40,785 bases of DNA from an uncultured Rhodospirillales bacterium (GTDB lineage: Bacteria; Pseudomonadota; Alphaproteobacteria; Acetobacterales; Acetobacteraceae), in assembly GCA_903844135.1 (NCBI GenBank), contig CAIMSN010000017.1:1-40785 (forward strand), written 5' to 3'. Positions 1 through 6,888 of the stretch are shown piece by piece. A program made the position numbers and the translations under genes. Position 1 is the stretch's first letter, and each line of letters begins with the position of its first letter. The notes below the pieces were generated by a model, which saw only the letters and a list, made by a program, of their open reading frames with translations, did not search any database and was not told where the DNA came from.

Positions 1-86
1 AACAGTCCGGCCATCCACGCGATCACCGCGATCACGTGGAAGGATTTTTCCCACAGCAGCCACGGCGCCAGGCTGGCGAGGGTCAT
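1..86 (-). CDS. hemJ: HemJ-like protoporphyrinogen oxidase, N-terminal fragment
   Basis: Only the first 28 codons are in the window, and the gene runs off the left edge. The visible N-terminus begins MTLASLAPWLLWEKSFHVIA and continues into a hydrophobic segment ending in a WMAGL motif. This is the pattern of HemJ, the membrane heme-dependent enzyme that oxidises protoporphyrinogen IX in many alphaproteobacteria. The conserved histidine lies in the KSFHVIAVIAW stretch. Its ATG overlaps the hemE stop codon by 4 bases (83-86), so the two are almost certainly co-transcribed and translationally coupled. The assignment rests on a short piece plus the heme-gene neighbour. Another small membrane protein is possible but less likely. 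Confidence 0.78.
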   Translation of the reverse strand, partial: MTLASLAPWLLWEKSFHVIAVIAWMAGL

Positions 87-1147
87 ATCTGCCGCACCGC
101 GTCGACCAGCTGTCCGACATGCTCGGGCGGGGTCTGCGGCAGCACGCCATGGCCGAGATTGAACACGTGCGGCCGGCCACGCATCGAGTCCCGGATCGCC
201 TGCGCCTCGGCGACCAGGCTCTCGCCGCCCGCCAGCAGGCAGAGCGGATCGAGATTGCCCTGCAGCGCCACCGTCTCCGGCACCAGGGCCGCCGCCAGCG
301 ACAGGTCCGCTGCGGTATCCAGCGCCATCGCATCGATCCCGGTGCCGTGCGCGTAGCGCCCGACCAGCAGCCCGCCCAGCCTCGGGAAGCCGACGATCGG
401 CACGCCGGGATGGCGCCGCCTGATCTCGTCGACGATCCGCCGGGTCGGCGCGATCACGTGCCTGGCGAACTGCGACGGCGGCAGCAGCCCGGCCCAGCTA
501 TCGAACAGCATCACCGCCTCCGCCCCGGCCGCGATCTGGTCGCACAGCATGGTCGCCGTCGCCTCGGAGAGGAGCTCGATCAGCCTGTCGAACAGGGCCG
601 GCTCGGCATAGGCCATCCGCCTGACCTCGGCGAACTCCTTCGACCCGCCGCCCTCGACCATGTAGCAGGCCACCGTGAACGGCGATCCCGCGAAACCGAT
701 CAGCGTCGTGGCGCCAGGCCTGGCGGCGCCGAGCAGGCCGGGCGTTTCCGGCGTATCGAACGACCGGCGCAGCCGGCGCAGCGTCTCCATCACCGGCGCC
801 GTGGCCTCGGCGACGCGCTCCGGTCTGAGCCGGTCCAGGTCGGCCGCCGTCCTGATCGGCTCGAGCACCGGTCCGACGCCTTCGACGAACCGCAGCGACT
901 GCCCCATCGCCCAGGGCAGGATCAGGATGTCGCTGAACAGGATCGCCCCGTCCATCGCATACCGGCGGATCGGCTGCAGGGTGATCTCGGTGGCGATGTC
1001 GGGCGTCATGCAGCGGGTGATGAAATCCGCCTGCGCCCGCAGCGCGCGGAATTCCGGCAGGTATCGTCCAGCCTGGCGCATCAGCCAGACCGGCGGCGGC
1101 CAGACCGCCTCGCCATGCAGCACACGCAGCAATGTCTTGTCGGTCAT
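83..1147 (-). CDS. hemE: Uroporphyrinogen decarboxylase
   Basis: HemE removes four carboxyl groups from uroporphyrinogen III to give coproporphyrinogen III in the cytoplasm. The 354-residue product has the family N-terminus, with PVWLMRQAGRYLPEFR near residue 20 holding the substrate-binding arginines, followed by the conserved SDILILPWAMG segment and GFAGSPFTVACYMVEGGGSK in the middle. It ends with the NLGHGVLPQTPPEHV motif. I chose the ATG at 1147 because homology begins there (MTDKTLLRVLHGE) and a GGGAG lies a few bases upstream. A longer reading frame to 1324 is open but has no family similarity. The gene runs away from the 1148-1499 gap and is coupled to hemJ by a 4-base overlap. In Caulobacter crescentus hemE flanks the replication origin, which makes the upstream gap of interest. 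Confidence 0.97.
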   Translation of the reverse strand: MTDKTLLRVLHGEAVWPPPVWLMRQAGRYLPEFRALRAQADFITRCMTPDIATEITLQPIRRYAMDGAILFSDILILPWAMGQSLRFVEGVGPVLEPIRTAADLDRLRPERVAEATAPVMETLRRLRRSFDTPETPGLLGAARPGATTLIGFAGSPFTVACYMVEGGGSKEFAEVRRMAYAEPALFDRLIELLSEATATMLCDQIAAGAEAVMLFDSWAGLLPPSQFARHVIAPTRRIVDEIRRRHPGVPIVGFPRLGGLLVGRYAHGTGIDAMALDTAADLSLAAALVPETVALQGNLDPLCLLAGGESLVAEAQAIRDSMRGRPHVFNLGHGVLPQTPPEHVGQLVDAVRQI

Positions 1148-1279
1148 GCCCGCAGATCGCTCCCTGGTGGGTCCGGCCGGAGCGCCTCGCAGCGCCCCGA
1201 TCGTCCCGGTATGCCAAGGTCTAATCATGAAAGAAGAAGAAGAAAATGGCGGGAGTCCTAGAGGGGCCTGTGGATGTCG

Positions 1280-1483
1280 GGGTACCCGGTTGGTCGGAAA
1301 CGTACCCCGCCTTGTCCACAGCAAGGATCCGCCGCAGCCTCCTGTTCCGGCAGCTATTTTCCAACTTGTCCCTAATTCGGCGTCGCCGGCCTGTGTACAA
1401 CGCCCGGGTTCCCGCGGGCGTACCCGTCATCCCCATGACTCGGTACCCCTCGGGGCAGGCACCGATTCCACCCCCATGTACCC
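1280..1483 (+). repeat. Five dispersed GTACCC motifs in the hemE-maf gap
   Basis: GTACCC occurs at 1282-1287 (inside the palindrome GGGTACCC, 1280-1287), 1302-1307, 1420-1425, 1443-1448 and 1478-1483. All five are in the same orientation within about 200 bp, and a sixth related GTACAA lies at 1395-1400. Several are followed by a C or by C/G-rich sequence. Such clustering is far above what chance would give for a 6-mer in this length. It may mark binding sites for an origin or promoter protein. I do not recognise the motif. Confidence 0.6.
1312..1320 (+). promoter_or_regulatory. DnaA-box-like site
   Basis: TTGTCCACA differs from the consensus DnaA box TTATCCACA at one position. It is the best of several matches in the hemE-maf gap. 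A second, reverse-oriented candidate (TGTGGATGT, 1269-1277) lies 34 bases upstream. The sites would bind the initiator DnaA if this is the origin, or could regulate hemE or maf. One near-match alone is weak evidence. Confidence 0.4.
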
Positions 1484-1499
1484 CAGGACTCCCGCACCC

Positions 1500-2108
1500 A
1501 TGACGAACCCGATCCAGGCCGCGACTCCGGCGCTCGTTCTGGCCAGCGCGTCGGAGTCGCGTCTCGCCCTGTTGCGCTCGGCCGGGCTCGCGGTGACCGC
1601 TCTTCCATCCTCGCTCGACGAGCAGCCGATCAAGCGATCGACGCCGGATGCCGCCGCGGCCGCGATGCTGCTCGCCGAGGCCAAGGCGGCCGCGCTCGAC
1701 ACGCGCGAGCCTGGCGCGCTGATCCTCGGCGCCGACCAGATCCTGACCTGCGACGGTCGCAGTTTCGACAAGCCGGCCGATCTGGCGGAGGCCGCCTCGC
1801 ACCTGCGCGCGCTGCGCGGCCGCACCCACGCGTTGCAGACCGCCCTGGTCTGCCGGCGTGGCGGCCGCACGCTTTGGCGTCATCTCGCCACCCCGACCCT
1901 GTCGATGCGGCCGGTCTCCGACCGTTTCATCGAGTCCTACCTGGCGCTCGAGGGCGAGCGCGTCCTGTCGAGCGTCGGTGCCTATCGGCTGGAAGGTCCC
2001 GGCGCGTTGTTGTTCGAGGCGACCCAGGGCGAGCACGCCGCCATCCTTGGGCTGCCACTGCTCGCCCTGTTCGGGTTCCTGCGCGCCGAGGGCGTGCTTC
2101 TCGACTGA
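1500..2108 (+). CDS. maf: Maf-family nucleotide pyrophosphatase
   Basis: Maf proteins hydrolyse non-canonical or modified nucleoside triphosphates and have been linked to septum formation. The 202-residue product starts with the family signature LVLASASESRLALL (canonically ASxSPRRxxLL). It has the GADQIL segment with the catalytic aspartate near residue 80, the FDKP motif, and the C-terminal GAYRLEGPGALLFE and ILGLPLLAL blocks. I chose ATG 1500 because homology begins within ten residues of it. An in-frame ATG at 1476 would add eight residues. In many alphaproteobacteria maf belongs to a group of genes near hemE and the origin. The aroE and coaE genes that often follow are absent here, replaced by tRNA-Ala and a cyanase gene. 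Confidence 0.93.
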   Translation: MTNPIQAATPALVLASASESRLALLRSAGLAVTALPSSLDEQPIKRSTPDAAAAAMLLAEAKAAALDTREPGALILGADQILTCDGRSFDKPADLAEAASHLRALRGRTHALQTALVCRRGGRTLWRHLATPTLSMRPVSDRFIESYLALEGERVLSSVGAYRLEGPGALLFEATQGEHAAILGLPLLALFGFLRAEGVLLD

Positions 2109-2196
2109 GCGTCCCGGCTCTTGCCACCTCGGCAACGCACGGCTATATGCCCGCCACCCAAGGGCGCGCCCGATCGCGGACCGCCCCCCGGAACAC

Positions 2197-2272
2197 GGGG
2201 CCGTAGCTCAGTTGGGAGAGCGCCTGAATGGCATTCAGGAGGTCAGGGGTTCGATTCCCCTCGGCTCCACCA
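2197..2272 (+). tRNA. tRNA-Ala (anticodon GGC)
   Basis: The 76-nt cloverleaf is complete. The acceptor stem GGGGCCG pairs with CGGCTCC (one G-U), the D-arm is GCTC..GAGC, and the anticodon stem CCTGA/TCAGG carries loop ATGGCAT, giving GGC after T33. The T-arm is AGGGG TTCGATT CCCCT, and CCA is encoded at 2270-2272. It reads GCC/GCU alanine codons. The 3' end has a degenerate copy at 2976-3005, which suggests this tRNA served as an integration site. Confidence 0.98.
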
Positions 2273-2306
2273 GTTCCGAACAGTCGATTTTCGGATTGCC
2301 GCTTGC

Positions 2307-2321
2307 GCGGTCGGGGACCGC
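2307..2321. terminator. Hairpin between tRNA-Ala and cynS
   Basis: GCGGTC-GGG-GACCGC forms a perfect 6-bp stem with a 3-nt loop. It lies 35 bases past the tRNA 3' end and on the exit side of the convergent cynS gene. No T-run follows on either strand, so factor-independent termination is uncertain. Confidence 0.35.
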
Positions 2322-2390
2322 TCGAACCCAGGACTGATCCCGGACTCGCCGGATCGGACCGGCCGGACACGGAGACTGACGGGTCGACTG

Positions 2391-2858
2391 CTAGAAGGGT
2401 TTGCTGGGCAGGAATTTGCCGTCCAAGGTGACCACTGCCCTGTGACCGCCTTCCGGATCAACCTCCTTGCGCAGCGCGATCCTGAAATTGATGGCACTCA
2501 TGATTCCGTCGCCGAAATGCTCGTGAAGCAGAGCCTTGAGCGCCGGTCCGTAGACCATCATCATCTCGTGGAACCGGTAGAGGGTGGGGTCCGACGGTGG
2601 ACCTCCTGTCGCGTCGCCGCGCAGGGGGATGCGCTGCAGGAGGAGAGTGTCCGCCTCGCTCAAGCCGAGCAGGTCGGCGACCGCCTCAGCCGCAGCTTCT
2701 GGCAGCGGGTGCTGCCCCAGGAGCGCGGACGTCACGAAGATCTCGCTGTACGGTGTGGACGCGGCGATTTCACTCCAGGTCAGACCTTTCGAGGCCTTGG
2801 CCTCCAGAGCCCGCTCGGCCAGCCCTTTGCGGGGTCCCTGATCGACGTCGCATTCCAT
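2391..2858 (-). CDS. cynS: Cyanate hydratase (cyanase)
   Basis: Cyanase converts cyanate plus bicarbonate to carbamate and CO2, so it detoxifies cyanate and releases ammonia. The 155-residue product matches the family in length. It has the N-terminal helical DNA-binding-like part (KASKGLTWSEIAASTPYSE) and the C-terminal catalytic domain. The active-site residues Arg95 and Glu98 (YRFHEMM) and Ser121 (GDGIMSAINF) sit at the positions of Arg96, Glu99 and Ser122 of the E. coli enzyme. The end GKFLPSKPF is also typical. I prefer ATG 2858, where GAGGAG sits 9 bases upstream, over the GTG at 2864. No cynT carbonic anhydrase or cynABD transporter is nearby. The gene stands alone between tRNA-Ala and a degenerate tRNA 3' end, which suggests acquisition by integration. 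Confidence 0.95.
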   Translation of the reverse strand: MECDVDQGPRKGLAERALEAKASKGLTWSEIAASTPYSEIFVTSALLGQHPLPEAAAEAVADLLGLSEADTLLLQRIPLRGDATGGPPSDPTLYRFHEMMMVYGPALKALLHEHFGDGIMSAINFRIALRKEVDPEGGHRAVVTLDGKFLPSKPF

Positions 2859-2975
2859 GACCACGCGCTCCTCGATGGTTGCTTCACGCTACGGTGCAGA
2901 CAGACCGCGCCATTCGCAATTATAAGCTGCTGAGTGCCGGCTGTCGCAGATCAGGGACGTTTCACGAGGATTGCG

Positions 2976-3005
2976 GGTCAGGGGTTCGTTTCCCTCCACT
3001 CCACC
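2976..3005 (+). repeat. Degenerate copy of the tRNA-Ala 3' end (att-like remnant)
   Basis: GGTCAGGGGTTCG (2976-2988) is identical to 2241-2253 of the tRNA-Ala gene. The following bases, ending in CTCCACC, resemble the tRNA's T-arm and acceptor end with a few substitutions and one deletion. No tRNA 5' half is present. It has the same orientation as the tRNA and lies on the far side of cynS, the geometry left when an element integrates at a tRNA 3' end. No integrase is present. Confidence 0.65.
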
Positions 3006-3041
3006 GGCGCTCGGACCGACCAGGCACAAAATGCCGCCCGG

Positions 3042-3056
3042 TTAATCTCGCTTTAG
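3042..3056 (+). promoter_or_regulatory. Predicted CtrA-binding site upstream of the fliF operon
   Basis: TTAA-N7-TTAG matches the CtrA consensus TTAA-N7-TTAA at seven of eight positions. TTAA is rare in this GC-rich window. The site is about 85 bases before the fliF ATG, and a ctrA gene is present at 14344-15081. In Caulobacter the fliF operon is directly CtrA-activated, so the site fits its context. I could not define the -10/-35 elements with confidence. Confidence 0.6.
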
Positions 3057-3111
3057 CAACTCGCTGTCATTCTCGACGCGACGGCATCCTGCCGCGCCGA
3101 GGATACAGATC

Positions 3112-3147
3112 ATGACTCGCAACCGGTTCCGCGATCCGTTTCGATGA
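3112..3147 (+). CDS. Putative 11-codon leader ORF coupled to fliF
   Basis: ATG at 3112 opens an 11-codon frame (MTRNRFRDPFR) whose TGA (3145-3147) overlaps the fliF ATG (3144-3146) as ATGA. A good Shine-Dalgarno, GAGGA (3099-3103), lies 8 bases before this ATG. The fliF start itself has no purine-rich site of its own. The arrangement suggests ribosomes load on the leader and reinitiate at fliF. The peptide is arginine-rich and resembles no family I know. It could be chance, but the overlap repeats the ATGA coupling used between several later genes in this operon. Confidence 0.45.
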   Translation: MTRNRFRDPFR

Positions 3148-4784
3148 AGCCGATCCTGGACGGCCTGCGGGCGCTCGGCGTCGCCAAGCTCGCGGCGATG
3201 GGCATCGTCGCGGTCGGCATCCTGGCCATGCTCGGCGTGCTGGTGTCGCAGGGCGGCAGCCATCCTCAGATGGCGCTGCTCTACGGCGATCTCGATCTGC
3301 GCGAGGCCGGCCAGATCGCCGATCAGCTCGACAAGGCACACATCCAGCATACGCTGGGCGGACAGGACGATCGCATCCTGGTCCCGGCGGATCAGGTGGC
3401 TGGCGCGCGTCTCCTGCTCGCCAAGTCCGGTCTGCCGTCCGGCGGATCGGTCGGCTACGAGATATTCGATCGCGGCGACAATCTGACCGCCACCCAGTTC
3501 GAACAGACCATCAACCAGACGCGGGCGCTGGAGGGCGAGCTGTCCCGCTCGATTCGCCTGATCGCCGGCGTGCGCGCCGCCCGGGTCCATCTCGTGCTGC
3601 CGCACCGCGAGCCGTTCGCCAGCGAGCAGGTCGCCGCACAGGCCAGCGTGCTGTTGTCGATGTCCGGCGCCATGCGGATGGATCCCGAAGGCGTCCAGGC
3701 GGTGATCAACCTCGTCGCCGCGGCGGTGCCCGGCCTGCGGCCGCAGAACATCGCGATCATCGACAATCGCGGCACCGTGCTGGCCCGCGCCGGCAGCCCG
3801 TCGGGCGTCGACGGCAGCCTCGCCACGGTGGACGAGCAGCGGCACGCCACCGAGCTGCGCCTCGCCCGCGCTGTCGAGGAGATGCTCGAACCCTCGCTCG
3901 GCGCCGATCACGTCCGGGCGGAGGCTGCGGTCAGCATGAACACCGACCAGGTGCGCGAGACCAGCGAGACCTACGATCCCAATCAGCAGGTGCTGCGCAG
4001 CCAGCAGACCGTGAGCGACAAGAACCGGAGCATCGAGGCCGACGCCAGCACCTCGGTGCAGAACAACCTCCCCAACGCGCCCGCCCCGCCAACCCCCTCC
4101 GGCAGCCAGCAGGACCGCCAGGAAGAGACCAACAACTACGAGATCGGCAAGGTGGTCCGCACCCTGGTGCAGGACCAGCCGCGCCTGTCCCGCATCAGCC
4201 TGGCGGTCATGGTCGACGGCATCGTCGGCCGGGACGCCGATGGCAAGCCGAGCTGGCAACCGCGCGGCAAGGACGAGCTCGACCGCATCGCGACACTGGT
4301 CAAGAGCGCGATCGGCTACGACGAAAAGCGGGGAGATAACGTCAGCGTAGTCTCGATGCCGTTCACCGACCATGCGGTCGACACGCCAACCGTCCAGGCC
4401 GGTCTGTTCGGCCTCAAGTTCGACCATTTCGACCTTCTTCATCTCGGCCAGAACCTGATGCTCGGCTTGTTCATGCTGGCCGCCCTGCTGTTCGTGGTGC
4501 GGCCGATGGTCAATCGTCTCACCGAGGCGGCGCCGGCCGGATCGAGCCATGGCGGGCTGGTCACCGGTCCGGACCGCCTGGCGCGTCCTGCGCTCGCCGG
4601 GCCTGTCAATGACGCGCTCGACCAGCTCGCCGCTCCGGACGACGACGAATTGATCAGCGTCGCCAACGTCAGTGGCCGTCTGCGCGCCGCGTCGCTGCGT
4701 CAGATCGTGACCCTGGTCAATCAGCATCCCGAGGAAAGCCTCAACATCGTTCGCGGCTGGCTCGCCAAGGAGGCCGGCTCATGA
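3144..4784 (+). CDS. fliF: Flagellar MS-ring protein FliF
   Basis: FliF builds the membrane MS ring on which the flagellar C-ring and export gate assemble. The 546-residue product has an N-terminal transmembrane segment (about 16-36) followed by the YscJ/FliF ring-building region with LYGDLDLREAGQIADQLD and SGLPSGGSVGYEIFD. It then has the FliF domain with EGELSRSIRLIAGVRAARVH and VINLVAAAVPGL, a low-complexity Pro/Ser/Gln loop near 310-330, and a second transmembrane segment at about 432-452. The C-terminal cytoplasmic tail ends in the FliG-binding helix. It is first in an operon whose next gene, fliG, starts inside its stop codon (ATGA, 4781-4784). The start lacks its own ribosome-binding site and may depend on the leader ORF at 3112. 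Confidence 0.97.
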   Translation: MKPILDGLRALGVAKLAAMGIVAVGILAMLGVLVSQGGSHPQMALLYGDLDLREAGQIADQLDKAHIQHTLGGQDDRILVPADQVAGARLLLAKSGLPSGGSVGYEIFDRGDNLTATQFEQTINQTRALEGELSRSIRLIAGVRAARVHLVLPHREPFASEQVAAQASVLLSMSGAMRMDPEGVQAVINLVAAAVPGLRPQNIAIIDNRGTVLARAGSPSGVDGSLATVDEQRHATELRLARAVEEMLEPSLGADHVRAEAAVSMNTDQVRETSETYDPNQQVLRSQQTVSDKNRSIEADASTSVQNNLPNAPAPPTPSGSQQDRQEETNNYEIGKVVRTLVQDQPRLSRISLAVMVDGIVGRDADGKPSWQPRGKDELDRIATLVKSAIGYDEKRGDNVSVVSMPFTDHAVDTPTVQAGLFGLKFDHFDLLHLGQNLMLGLFMLAALLFVVRPMVNRLTEAAPAGSSHGGLVTGPDRLARPALAGPVNDALDQLAAPDDDELISVANVSGRLRAASLRQIVTLVNQHPEESLNIVRGWLAKEAGS

Positions 4785-5782
4785 GCACGCGACAGCTCGC
4801 TGGCATGCAACGGGCCGCCATTTTCATGCTCGCCCTCGGCGAGGAGCAATGCGCCCAGCTCTTCTCGATGATGCACGAGGAGGAGATCAAGGACATCTCC
4901 CTGGCGATGTCGCAGCTCGGCAGCATCTCATCCGAAGCCGTCGAGAGCGTCTGCACCGACTTCTCCCAGAGCATCACGTCGGCGGGGATGCTGGTCGGCA
5001 GCTTCGACAATACGGAACGCCTGTTGCAGAAGTCGCTCTCCAGGGAGCGCGCCGCCCAGATCATGGACGAGATCCGCGGCCCGGCGGGACGGACCATGTG
5101 GGACAAGCTCGGCAACGTCAACGAAGCCGTGCTCGCCAACTATCTCAAGAACGAATACCCGCAGACGGTCGCCGTGGTGCTGGGAAAGGTCCGTCCCGGA
5201 CACGCCGCCCGCGTGCTCAGCCTGCTGCCGGACGGTTTCGCCCTGGAGGTCGTGATGCGCATGCTGCGCATGGAAAGCGTGCAGAAGGACGTGCTCGACA
5301 GCGTGGAAAAGACATTGCGGTCGGAGTTCATGTCGAACCTGGCGCGCAGCACCCGGCGTGACAGTCACGAACTCATCGCCGAGATCTTCAATAATCTCGA
5401 TCGCCAGGTCGAGAGTCGCTTCATGTCCGCACTCGAGGAGCGCAACCGCGAGGCGGCGGAACGGGTGAAATCGCTGATGTTCACGTTCGACGATCTCGCG
5501 CGCCTCACACCGGCCGCGGTGTCGACGCTGATGCGATCGGTCGAGAAGGAGAAACTGCCGATCGCGCTCAAAGGTGCCTCCGAGGATATTCGAACGCTGT
5601 TTCTCGGCTGTCTCAGCGAGCGCGCCGCCAAGCTGCTGCGCGACGACATCGCAGCGCTCGGTCCGGTCCGGCTGCGCGATGTCGAGGAGGCGCAGACGCA
5701 GATCGTCCTGATAGCCAAGGAACTCGGATCTCAAGGCGAGATCGAGATCAATGAGCGTCAGGAAGAGCAGATGATCGGTTGA
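4781..5782 (+). CDS. fliG: Flagellar motor switch protein FliG
   Basis: FliG is the C-ring protein that contacts the stator and transmits torque. The 333-residue product has the N-terminal domain that binds FliF (RAAIFMLALGEEQCAQLFSM), the middle domain with the EYPQTVAVVLGKV motif (an EHPQ-type signature), and the C-terminal torque domain. That domain has the stretch MFTFDDLARLTPAAVSTLMR carrying charged residues and ends with ALGPVRLRDVEEAQ. The length is normal. It overlaps fliF by 4 bases at the start. The next gene, fliH, can start on a TTG overlapping its stop codon. Confidence 0.97.
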   Translation: MSTRQLAGMQRAAIFMLALGEEQCAQLFSMMHEEEIKDISLAMSQLGSISSEAVESVCTDFSQSITSAGMLVGSFDNTERLLQKSLSRERAAQIMDEIRGPAGRTMWDKLGNVNEAVLANYLKNEYPQTVAVVLGKVRPGHAARVLSLLPDGFALEVVMRMLRMESVQKDVLDSVEKTLRSEFMSNLARSTRRDSHELIAEIFNNLDRQVESRFMSALEERNREAAERVKSLMFTFDDLARLTPAAVSTLMRSVEKEKLPIALKGASEDIRTLFLGCLSERAAKLLRDDIAALGPVRLRDVEEAQTQIVLIAKELGSQGEIEINERQEEQMIG

Positions 5783-6549
5783 GCAGCGTGATGTCTGGAC
5801 ATCGCCATCCGCTCTCGGGCGTTCTGTACGCGGAGGATTTCGATCTGCCGGAACAGGGGCACCCGTCTGCCTGCGCTTTTCGGTCCGCGTCGCCGTCTCC
5901 GGAGCCGGTGGATCGGTCTCCGGGCGACCCGCCTATCGCCCTGGAGCCGACCTTCAGCCTCACCGACCTGCAGAGCGCCACCGAACGTGCGATCGCCGAA
6001 GGCCGGTCACTCGAACGCGAGGCGCTGGCGCGGGACATGGCGGCGCGCAGGATCGAGGCGCTGGGCCGGATCGAAGCGGCGTTGCGCGACGGCGCGGCGC
6101 GGAACGCGACGATCGCGGCCGCCGCCGCCGAGGCGACCGCGAACGCCGTGTTGGCGGCGGTCGGCGCGATCCTGCCGCATATCGCCGCCTCGAACGCGCT
6201 GTGCGAGGTGTCCGCGCTGATGACGTTGCTTGTCCCGGCGATGGAGCGCGAGGCGACACTACAGATCCGCGCCAACCCGGCGATGATCGAGCCGTTGCGA
6301 AAGGATTTGGCAACCGTTGCCATGGCATCGTCGATCCAACTCGAATGGGTCGCGATCGAGAGCATGACGGCAGGCGACGTGGCCGTCAGATGGCAGGACG
6401 GCATGATGATCCGCGATACGCGCTCGCTCTGCGCCGAGATCGGCGCCCTGCTGGCCCCATCCGCCAGTGGCTCCGGCCAAGGATGCGCGCCCGGGCTCGG
6501 CGCCATGACTGGCCTGGGGCTCCCGATGCCCGAACCGACTCAGGAATGA
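5779..6549 (+). CDS. fliH: Flagellar export regulator FliH
   Basis: FliH dimers bind the FliI ATPase and tether it to the C-ring through FliN. The 256-residue product is weakly conserved, as usual for FliH. Visible features are a variable N-terminus, a helical alanine/arginine-rich middle (about 65-130) suited to a coiled coil, and a C-terminal globular part containing NPAMIEPLRKDL and a VRWQDGMMI segment resembling the family's end. The identification leans on position between fliG and fliN. The TTG at 5779 overlaps the fliG stop and is 12 bases after AGGAAGAG. An ATG at 5791 is the alternative start. The 3' end overlaps fliN by 4 bases. Confidence 0.82.
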   Translation: MSSVMSGHRHPLSGVLYAEDFDLPEQGHPSACAFRSASPSPEPVDRSPGDPPIALEPTFSLTDLQSATERAIAEGRSLEREALARDMAARRIEALGRIEAALRDGAARNATIAAAAAEATANAVLAAVGAILPHIAASNALCEVSALMTLLVPAMEREATLQIRANPAMIEPLRKDLATVAMASSIQLEWVAIESMTAGDVAVRWQDGMMIRDTRSLCAEIGALLAPSASGSGQGCAPGLGAMTGLGLPMPEPTQE

Positions 6550-6887
6550 AAGACGTCTCCGGCATGACCAGCGATCTCGAACTGACCGAACTGGCCGATA
6601 CGACCCTGGTCTCCGAGACCGGAGTGCCGCGCAACGCCCAGGATCTGGAGGCTGTCTACGACATCCCCGTCACCGTCAGCGCGGTGCTCGGCAAATCCAC
6701 CATGCAGGTCAGTCAGCTTCTCAAGCTTGGCCGCGGCGCGGTGGTCGAGCTCGATCGCAAGCTCGGCGAGGCGATCGATATCTACGTCAACAACCGTCTG
6801 ATCGCACGCGGTGAGGTGGTGATGGTCGACGACAACCGCCTCGGCGTGACCATGACCGAAATCATCAAGTCCGAGCGCGGCTTCTGA
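6546..6887 (+). CDS. fliN: Flagellar motor switch protein FliN
   Basis: FliN forms the lower part of the C-ring and docks FliH. The 113-residue product is almost entirely a SpoA domain, with YDIPVTVSAVLGKSTMQVSQ, LLKLGRGAVVELDRKLGEAI, VNNRLIARGEVVMVDDNRLG and a final MTEII motif, all as in the family. The ATG at 6546 overlaps the fliH stop as ATGA. An internal ATG at 6564 is possible. It is the fourth gene of the operon and is followed one base later by flbD. FliM is not in the window. Confidence 0.96.
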   Translation: MKDVSGMTSDLELTELADTTLVSETGVPRNAQDLEAVYDIPVTVSAVLGKSTMQVSQLLKLGRGAVVELDRKLGEAIDIYVNNRLIARGEVVMVDDNRLGVTMTEIIKSERGF

Positions 6888-6888
6888 G

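Larger units (their letters stand above)
1148..1499. other. Non-coding gap between divergent hemE and maf; candidate chromosome origin
   Basis: This is the longest gene-free stretch in the first part of the window. It lies between genes transcribed in opposite directions. It contains one DnaA-box-like 9-mer with a single mismatch (TTGTCCACA, 1312-1320) and three weaker ones with two mismatches (1269-1277, 1391-1400 region, 1427-1435). It also has an AAG-triplet purine run at about 1231-1246, a locally A/T-richer patch around 1353-1380, and five copies of GTACCC. It must also hold the hemE and maf promoters, which I cannot place exactly. In Caulobacter and relatives the origin lies next to hemE, with maf a few genes away. 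Here maf faces hemE directly. The origin call is inference. Confidence 0.45.

Noticed and set aside
1246-1503. 85-codon ORF inside the hemE-maf gap
   Set aside because: No similarity to any family, no convincing ribosome-binding site, and it overlaps the repeat-rich non-coding region and the maf start.
2970-3008. Apparent second tRNA gene
   Set aside because: Only a T-arm and acceptor-like 3' end are present, with no D-arm, anticodon arm or matching 5' acceptor strand. I treat it as an integration remnant.
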